Assembly: GCA_002762985.1 (NCBI GenBank)
Contig: PCXZ01000035.1
Span: 1 to 64,000 of the forward strand
From: Candidatus Woesearchaeota archaeon CG10_big_fil_rev_8_21_14_0_10_44_13
Lineage (GTDB): Archaea > Nanobdellota > Nanobdellia > Woesearchaeales > UBA12501
DNA length: 64,000 nt
Direction of reading: 5' to 3'
The position numbers were made by a program, and so were the translations under genes. The notes under the pieces were generated by a model. It was given only the letters and a program-made list of their open reading frames with translations. It ran no database searches and had not been told where the DNA came from. This document shows positions 59,534 to 64,000 of this stretch, piece after piece; position 1 is the first letter of the stretch, and every line of letters starts with the position of its first letter.

Positions 59534-59571
59534 GGTTTTTGGAGTTCCAAAAACCTTCGGTTTCCGAAACC
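59534..59571. terminator. Hairpin after recombinase plus palindrome at next promoter
   Basis: GGTTTTTGG (59534-59542) with CCAAAAACC (59547-59555) is a perfect 9-bp stem with AGTT loop, 30 bp after the recombinase stop. GGTTTC-C-GAAACC (59559-59571) runs directly into the TATA CTTTATATA of the following toxin-antitoxin genes. Confidence 0.5.
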
Positions 59572-59657
59572 TTTATATAACAAATCATTATAAAACATTA
59601 TATTTTATTATAAAACATAATAAAAGACGATAAACCAACCTATAAGCAGGTGATGAT

Positions 59658-59897
59658 ATGGTACAGGCGATAATAAATCTCGGCGAGCATGAAGACAGGA
59701 TATTGAACATCATAAAAGGCAAGTTCGGCCTGAAGAACAAGTCCGATGCAGTGAATCTTGCGATTCTCAAATTCGAAGAGTCCATAGATCCTGAATTGAG
59801 GCCTGAATATATGGCAAAACTCCAGGGGATCAAGAAACAGAAAGGGACCCGTTTCAAAAGCGTCGAGGAATTGAGGAAGAAGATAGAAAATGCGTGA
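59658..59897 (+). CDS. Antitoxin, DUF2683-like
   Basis: 79 residues: VQAIINLGEHEDRILNIIKG, KSDAVNLAILKFEESI, then a helical tail. Small archaeal DUF2683 proteins of this type precede RelE toxins. GGTGATG before ATG 59658. It overlaps the toxin by 8 nt. Confidence 0.8.
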   Translation: MVQAIINLGEHEDRILNIIKGKFGLKNKSDAVNLAILKFEESIDPELRPEYMAKLQGIKKQKGTRFKSVEELRKKIENA

Positions 59898-60159
59898 ATT
59901 CGAGATCAAGCCGAAGCTGGGAAAGGAATTGGTTAAGCTGTTCAAGAAAGATAAGGCAAGATACGAAGCAGCGATGAGCAAGATTCAAGAGATCATCGAT
60001 TCAGGGGATATAGAACACTACAAAAACCTGAGGTATGATATGAAAGATTCCAAACGTGTCCAAATAGGTCATTTTGTCCTGGTTTTCAGCTACGATAAAG
60101 CCAAGGATTTTGTGTCATTCGAAGATTATGATCATCACGATAACATCTATCAAAAATAA
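59890..60159 (+). CDS. RelE-type toxin
   Basis: 89 residues: FEIKPKLGKELVKLFKKDKA, MSKIQEIIDSGDIEHYKNLR, KRVQIGHFVLVFSYDK and VSFEDYDHHDNIYQK, the RelE/HigB-like fold with terminal His/Asp-rich strand. Overlaps its antitoxin. Confidence 0.83.
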   Translation: MREFEIKPKLGKELVKLFKKDKARYEAAMSKIQEIIDSGDIEHYKNLRYDMKDSKRVQIGHFVLVFSYDKAKDFVSFEDYDHHDNIYQK

Positions 60160-60216
60160 ACACCCTCACAACACCCACACAAACCTCTAAAAACAAACCC
60201 CCATCCCCCCAATTAT

Positions 60217-60300
60217 ATGGCACAGCCTAAGAAGACAGCTAAAAAGCACGAAAAGGCAGATATCTCTTACAATCTCAAAGAAGCAGAAAGACCTAAATAA
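60217..60300 (+). CDS. Very short ORF, doubtful
   Basis: 27 codons, MAQPKKTAKKHEKADISYNL then KEAERPK. The basic start resembles the N-terminal tail of the synthetase downstream. It overlaps the end of the convergent membrane gene. May be a remnant of a longer gene. Confidence 0.25.
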   Translation: MAQPKKTAKKHEKADISYNLKEAERPK

Positions 60301-60814
60301 AATCAGAAATCTTGTGCTTTATCTCCTCATGCCACAGCCACAGCAAAAGTATTGCTGCATCAAGCCACATCAGCAGATTCGGTCCTTCAATGATCTTGAG
60401 CAGATGTACCTTGTATGTTGCAGTCGAGAGCGGCCACAGCCACATCACACCTTCATAATATCCCCCGCCAAGCAGGTAATCAAGGAAGATATGGAATAAT
60501 ATGCCGAATGCTATCACAAAAAAGTATGCTGCAGCCTTCTTGTTGCCTTTTTTCAGGAAAATAAGGGCAGGGATCAAGAACACCAGTCCGAAAACAGCAG
60601 TATGCGTTATTATGCCATGCTCCAGGATTCCAGGTTGAAATCCCATCCATTCAATCAGCCAATTCAATGGGACGTCTATGTCCGGCAGAAGCCCGGCAAT
60701 GCCCGCAACAAACAGGGTATGCATTGAGAAATATCTCTTGTGTCTTGTCACATAATCCCTGTAAAGATCAACAAGGATTATTGTGAGTATCACATGGGTT
60801 ACTGCGAATGGCAT
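60293..60814 (-). CDS. YdjM/DUF457-type membrane-bound hydrolase
   Basis: 173 residues, four or five membrane segments. MPFAVTHVILTIILVDLYRD, AGLLPDIDVPLNWL, EHGIITHTAVFGLVFLIPAL and FHIFLDYLLGG carry the conserved His/Asp set of the LexA-binding/YdjM family (putative membrane metal-dependent hydrolases). Biochemical role undefined. Confidence 0.83.
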   Translation of the reverse strand: MPFAVTHVILTIILVDLYRDYVTRHKRYFSMHTLFVAGIAGLLPDIDVPLNWLIEWMGFQPGILEHGIITHTAVFGLVFLIPALIFLKKGNKKAAAYFFVIAFGILFHIFLDYLLGGGYYEGVMWLWPLSTATYKVHLLKIIEGPNLLMWLDAAILLLWLWHEEIKHKISDFI

Positions 60815-60895
60815 AAAATCATTTAAACGCCTGTAAATATAAATTTTGCGTAGGTCACAACAACCTTTAAAAACAACCTATATATTACACGCCGG

Positions 60896-63800
60896 ATGCC
60901 AAAATCCAAGAAATCCTCAGAAAAGGCTAAAACAGCCGAAATGAATGCAAAAGGCCCTATCGGCCCTTACATCTTCAAAGAGGTAGAGGAATCTGTGATG
61001 GATTTCTGGGCTAAGAAGAAGATCTATCCAAAGGCAAAGAAACTTGCTGCAAAAAGGGCCAAGAAATCAAGATCAAAGCCGTTCTATTTCCTTGACGGGC
61101 CGCCTTACACATCAGGAAAGGTCCACATAGGCACAGCATGGAACAAATCCCTCAAGGATTCCATCCTCAGGTACAAGCGCATGCAGGGCATCGATGTATG
61201 GGACCGCGCAGGATACGACATGCACGGGCTCCCCACAGAGCATGCCACTGAGAAGAAGCTTGGCATAAAGAACAAGGACGAGATCATGAAGTTCGGCGTC
61301 GAGAATTTCGTGAATGAATGCAGGAAGCTCAGCATAGAGAACATGCTTGTTATGAACAGGGATTTCAAGAGGCTGGGAGTATGGATGGATCTTGATGACG
61401 CTTATCAGTCAGTGAAGGATGAGTTCATCGAAGGGGAATGGTGGCTGATAAAGAAGGCCCATGAGAACAAGAGGCTTTATCAGGGGAAGAAGACAATGCA
61501 CTGGTGCAGCCATTGCGAGACGGCATTGGCAAAGCATGAGCTGGAGTATAAAGAGATAACAGACAAATCCATATTCTTCAAATTCAAGGTTTTGGGATCA
61601 AACAAGAAATTCGCGAATGAATATCTCATAGTATGGACGACAACGCCATGGACGCTGGCATTCAACCTTGCAGTTATGGTGAATCCTGAGCTTGAGTATG
61701 TGAGATGCGAGGTCGACAGCGGCGGGAAGGGCGGAAAAGAAGGCAAGGAGATATGGATACTTGCAAAAGCGCTTGCAGGCCCTGTTGTCCAGGCAGTGGC
61801 TGACAGGAAGCTGAAGATCATAGACGAGATGATGGGCGAAGAGCTGAAAGGCCTGAAATACATCCACCCATGGCTGGATGACATCCCTTCATTGAAGAGA
61901 CTGAAGCAGGAGAACGACAAGGTGCATACTGTCGTGCTGTCATCAGAATATGTCGATACGACTGCAGGATCAGGCCTTGTGCATTGCGCTCCAGGCTGCG
62001 GACCCGAGGATTATGAAGTAGGCCATAGGGAAGGGCTGCCGGCTTACAATGAGATAAGCGAAGAAGGAGTTTTCCCAGCAAGCATGGGCATATTCAAAGG
62101 CCTTGTCGCCAAAAAAGATGACAAGGAATTCATAAAGGCATTGGAAGAGAAAGGCGCATTGATCGCAACAACCCCTGTCGAGCACGATTACGCGCATTGC
62201 TGGAGATGCCATAATCCTGTCGTGTTCAGGACGACAAAGCAGTGGTTCTTCAAGATTGAGGACCTGAAGGAGAACATGAAAGAGCTGAACAAGAATATAA
62301 ACTGGGTCCCTGACTGGGCCGGCAGCAGGCAGTTCCATTCATGGCTCGACAACCTCAGGGATAATTCCATCACGAAACAGAGATTCTGGGGCACCCCTTT
62401 GCCGATATGGGTATGCGGGGCTTACTGGGAAGGGGAGGAGAGCAAGGGCTGCGGGAATTACACGGTCATAGGAAGCAAGGCAGAGCTGAGGAAGCTTGCA
62501 GGAAAACTTCCCAAGGACCTCCACAAGCCATGGATCGATGATGTCAGGATAAAATGCCAGAAATGCAGGAAGATGATGAGAAGGGTGCCGGACATACTTG
62601 ACGTCTGGGTCGATGCAGGCTGCGTCTCATGGATCTGCCTCGGGTATCCCCAGAAAAAAGAGCTCTTTGAGAAGATGTTCCCTGCAGATTTCATACTTGA
62701 GGGCAAGGACCAGATAAGGGGATGGTTCAACCTCCTGTTCGTAGCCTCAATGGTGAGCATGCAGAAGCCGAGTTTCAAGGCAGCCTATATGCATGGATAT
62801 GTGAATGACAGCCAGGGAAGGAAGATGTCGAAATCAGAGGGCAACTATATCCTGCCTGAGGAAGTGATAAGCAAATACGGCGCAGACTCTTTCAGGTATT
62901 ATTCCATAGGCGGCGCTAATGCAGGCACAGACCTAAATTACAATTTCGAGGATGTGGCATTGAAGCACAAGAACCTCAATGTGCTCTGGAACATGCATAA
63001 GTTCCTGCTCGAGATGAAGGATCAGGGCCTGAAGATGCCCAAGAAGCCTGAGCTCGGCCTTGAGGAGAAATACATCCTGTCGAAGATGAATTCTGCGATA
63101 AAGAATGCCACAGAGAAGTTTGACAGTTACAATCTTGATGAGATACCTGCGATCGTCGAGGACCTTTACCTTGAATTGAGCAGGACATACATACAGCTTG
63201 TCAGGGACAAGTCATCTGTAGGGGGAGAGGAAGAGAAGCAGGCAGTCTTCTATACTATATATGATGTCATGATGTCTGCAGTGAAGATGCTTGCGCCATT
63301 GGCCCCTTTCATATCAGAGAGGATCTATCAGGATTTCAGGGAAGGCTTCGGCCTTGAAGAAGAGAGTGTCCATCTGACTGAATGGCCTAAGGCGGATGCC
63401 AAGGCCATAGACGGGAGATTGGAGCAGGATTTCGATGTCGCCAAATCAGCAATACAATCCATACTTGCAGCGCGCGAGAGGGCGCAGCTCGGCATCAGAT
63501 GGCCTCTGAAAGAAGCCGTAGTGGTGGGCGTGAAAGAGGAAGTGATGCTGTCAATAAGAAGGCTTGAGGAGCTGATAAGGACGCAGACGAATGTCAAGAA
63601 GATAATAATCGCGAAAGAAGAGCCGAGGATAAAAGTGAAGGTGAGGGCGGATTTCAAGAAGATAGGCCCTGAGTTCGGCGAGGATTCAGCCAAGCTGATC
63701 GCGCAGTTCTCGATGATGCCTGCAGATGCTGTGCTGAAGAAGATAAACGAGGTCGGCTATCAGATATTCAGGGTTGATGACAAGGAATTCCGGATCACAA

Positions 63801-64000
63801 GGGAGCATCTCATGGTCGAGAAGGAGGCCCCTAAGAATCTTGTCGCGGGGGAGTTCAGGCACGGAGACCTCTATATAGACACGACAAGGACAGAGGAATT
63901 AGAGGCAGAGGGCTATGCAAGGGAGATAATGAGAAGGGTGCAGCAGATGAGGAAAGAGGCAGGCCTGAAGAAGCCTGACAGGATAAGATTGTGCATAAGG
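60896..64000 (+). CDS. ileS: Isoleucyl-tRNA synthetase, 3' end beyond window
   Basis: 1035 codons are present, open to the window edge. Lys-rich tail 1-18, then GPIGPYIFKEVEESVMDFWA, HIGH-type GPPYTSGKVHIGT (77-80), GYDMHGLPTEH, editing domain WTTTPWTLAFNLAVMVNPEL and class I KMSKS (643-647) in KMSKSEGNYILPEE. EFRHGDLYIDT and MRRVQQMRKEAGLKKPDRIR are the archaeal IleRS C-terminal domain. Most of the protein is here; only a short end is missing. Promoter CTATATATTA, nearly leaderless. Confidence 0.95.
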   Translation, partial: MPKSKKSSEKAKTAEMNAKGPIGPYIFKEVEESVMDFWAKKKIYPKAKKLAAKRAKKSRSKPFYFLDGPPYTSGKVHIGTAWNKSLKDSILRYKRMQGIDVWDRAGYDMHGLPTEHATEKKLGIKNKDEIMKFGVENFVNECRKLSIENMLVMNRDFKRLGVWMDLDDAYQSVKDEFIEGEWWLIKKAHENKRLYQGKKTMHWCSHCETALAKHELEYKEITDKSIFFKFKVLGSNKKFANEYLIVWTTTPWTLAFNLAVMVNPELEYVRCEVDSGGKGGKEGKEIWILAKALAGPVVQAVADRKLKIIDEMMGEELKGLKYIHPWLDDIPSLKRLKQENDKVHTVVLSSEYVDTTAGSGLVHCAPGCGPEDYEVGHREGLPAYNEISEEGVFPASMGIFKGLVAKKDDKEFIKALEEKGALIATTPVEHDYAHCWRCHNPVVFRTTKQWFFKIEDLKENMKELNKNINWVPDWAGSRQFHSWLDNLRDNSITKQRFWGTPLPIWVCGAYWEGEESKGCGNYTVIGSKAELRKLAGKLPKDLHKPWIDDVRIKCQKCRKMMRRVPDILDVWVDAGCVSWICLGYPQKKELFEKMFPADFILEGKDQIRGWFNLLFVASMVSMQKPSFKAAYMHGYVNDSQGRKMSKSEGNYILPEEVISKYGADSFRYYSIGGANAGTDLNYNFEDVALKHKNLNVLWNMHKFLLEMKDQGLKMPKKPELGLEEKYILSKMNSAIKNATEKFDSYNLDEIPAIVEDLYLELSRTYIQLVRDKSSVGGEEEKQAVFYTIYDVMMSAVKMLAPLAPFISERIYQDFREGFGLEEESVHLTEWPKADAKAIDGRLEQDFDVAKSAIQSILAARERAQLGIRWPLKEAVVVGVKEEVMLSIRRLEELIRTQTNVKKIIIAKEEPRIKVKVRADFKKIGPEFGEDSAKLIAQFSMMPADAVLKKINEVGYQIFRVDDKEFRITREHLMVEKEAPKNLVAGEFRHGDLYIDTTRTEELEAEGYAREIMRRVQQMRKEAGLKKPDRIRLCIR

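Noticed and set aside
1-64000. CRISPR array
   Set aside because: No regularly spaced repeat with unique spacers was found; repeats present are intergenic and irregular.
1-64000. tRNA or rRNA genes
   Set aside because: No cloverleaf with a GGTTCRAATCC-type T arm was seen in the gaps, including the hairpin-rich ones at 45.7 and 47.3 kb; a tRNAscan run could overrule this.

Overview
The window looks like a chromosome segment of an archaeon, most likely a DPANN lineage (Woesearchaeota/Pacearchaeota-like; the lineage is inferred). Archaeal markers seen directly are ribosomal proteins S8e, L37e, S28e, L24e and L7Ae, an Sm-like protein, EF-2 with the diphthamide-site histidine, archaeal Elp3, the archaeal D-aminoacyl-tRNA deacylase DTD2, a beta-CASP RNase and an archaeal IleRS. 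Promoters are archaeal (A/T-rich TATA boxes, often giving nearly leaderless starts) and many internal operon genes carry GGTGA/GAGGTG ribosome-binding sites. Many large secreted or anchored proteins, including one with an R-G-Q-hydrophobic pilin-like leader, fit DPANN gene content.

Layout. 0-13.5 kb: a divergent regulator pair with a palindromic operator, a NUDIX hydrolase, bacterial-type PanD, a block of very large surface/membrane proteins (659, 1724 and 300 aa), a nucleotidyltransferase with one intact and one decayed catalytic domain, and a VapBC pair. 13.5-32.3 kb: a 1276-aa MopE-like surface protein, an alkaline-phosphatase-superfamily enzyme, a Tat-type lipoprotein, a second toxin-antitoxin pair, three tandem paralogues of unknown function, Elp3, a P-type ATPase, small lipo/membrane proteins and an RNase. 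32.6-45.7 kb: a small P-loop protein, two tandem L,D-transpeptidases beside DTD2, a tightly overlapping operon (glycosidase lipoprotein, beta-propeller, EndoIII-like glycosylase, PIG-L deacetylase), a fused GMP synthase, an LhgO-like oxidoreductase, S8e, Sm protein and L37e. 46-51.4 kb: a TPR glycosyltransferase and the L7Ae-S28e-L24e-NDK-EF-2 cluster.

52.15-59.5 kb is the most unusual part. A row of units, each bounded by its own inverted repeat, is separated by copies of a conserved structured spacer (cores A-F). Unit 1 holds an MjaI-like restriction-modification set, unit 2 a RelBE-type pair, unit 3 an EcoRV-like restriction-modification set with a winged-helix regulator, and units 4-6 are empty hairpins. 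A tyrosine recombinase follows immediately. Unit genes look more A+T-rich than their neighbours. I interpret the region as an integron-like, or at least cassette-like, defence array whose cassettes are delimited by unit-specific inverted repeats. The geometry is seen in the sequence; mobility and the role of the recombinase are inferred.

59.6-64 kb: another toxin-antitoxin pair, a YdjM-like membrane protein and the 5' part of ileS, which runs off the window. A separate regulatory-looking signal, two imperfect palindromes about 20 bp apart, lies upstream of three unlinked genes, including the recombinase.
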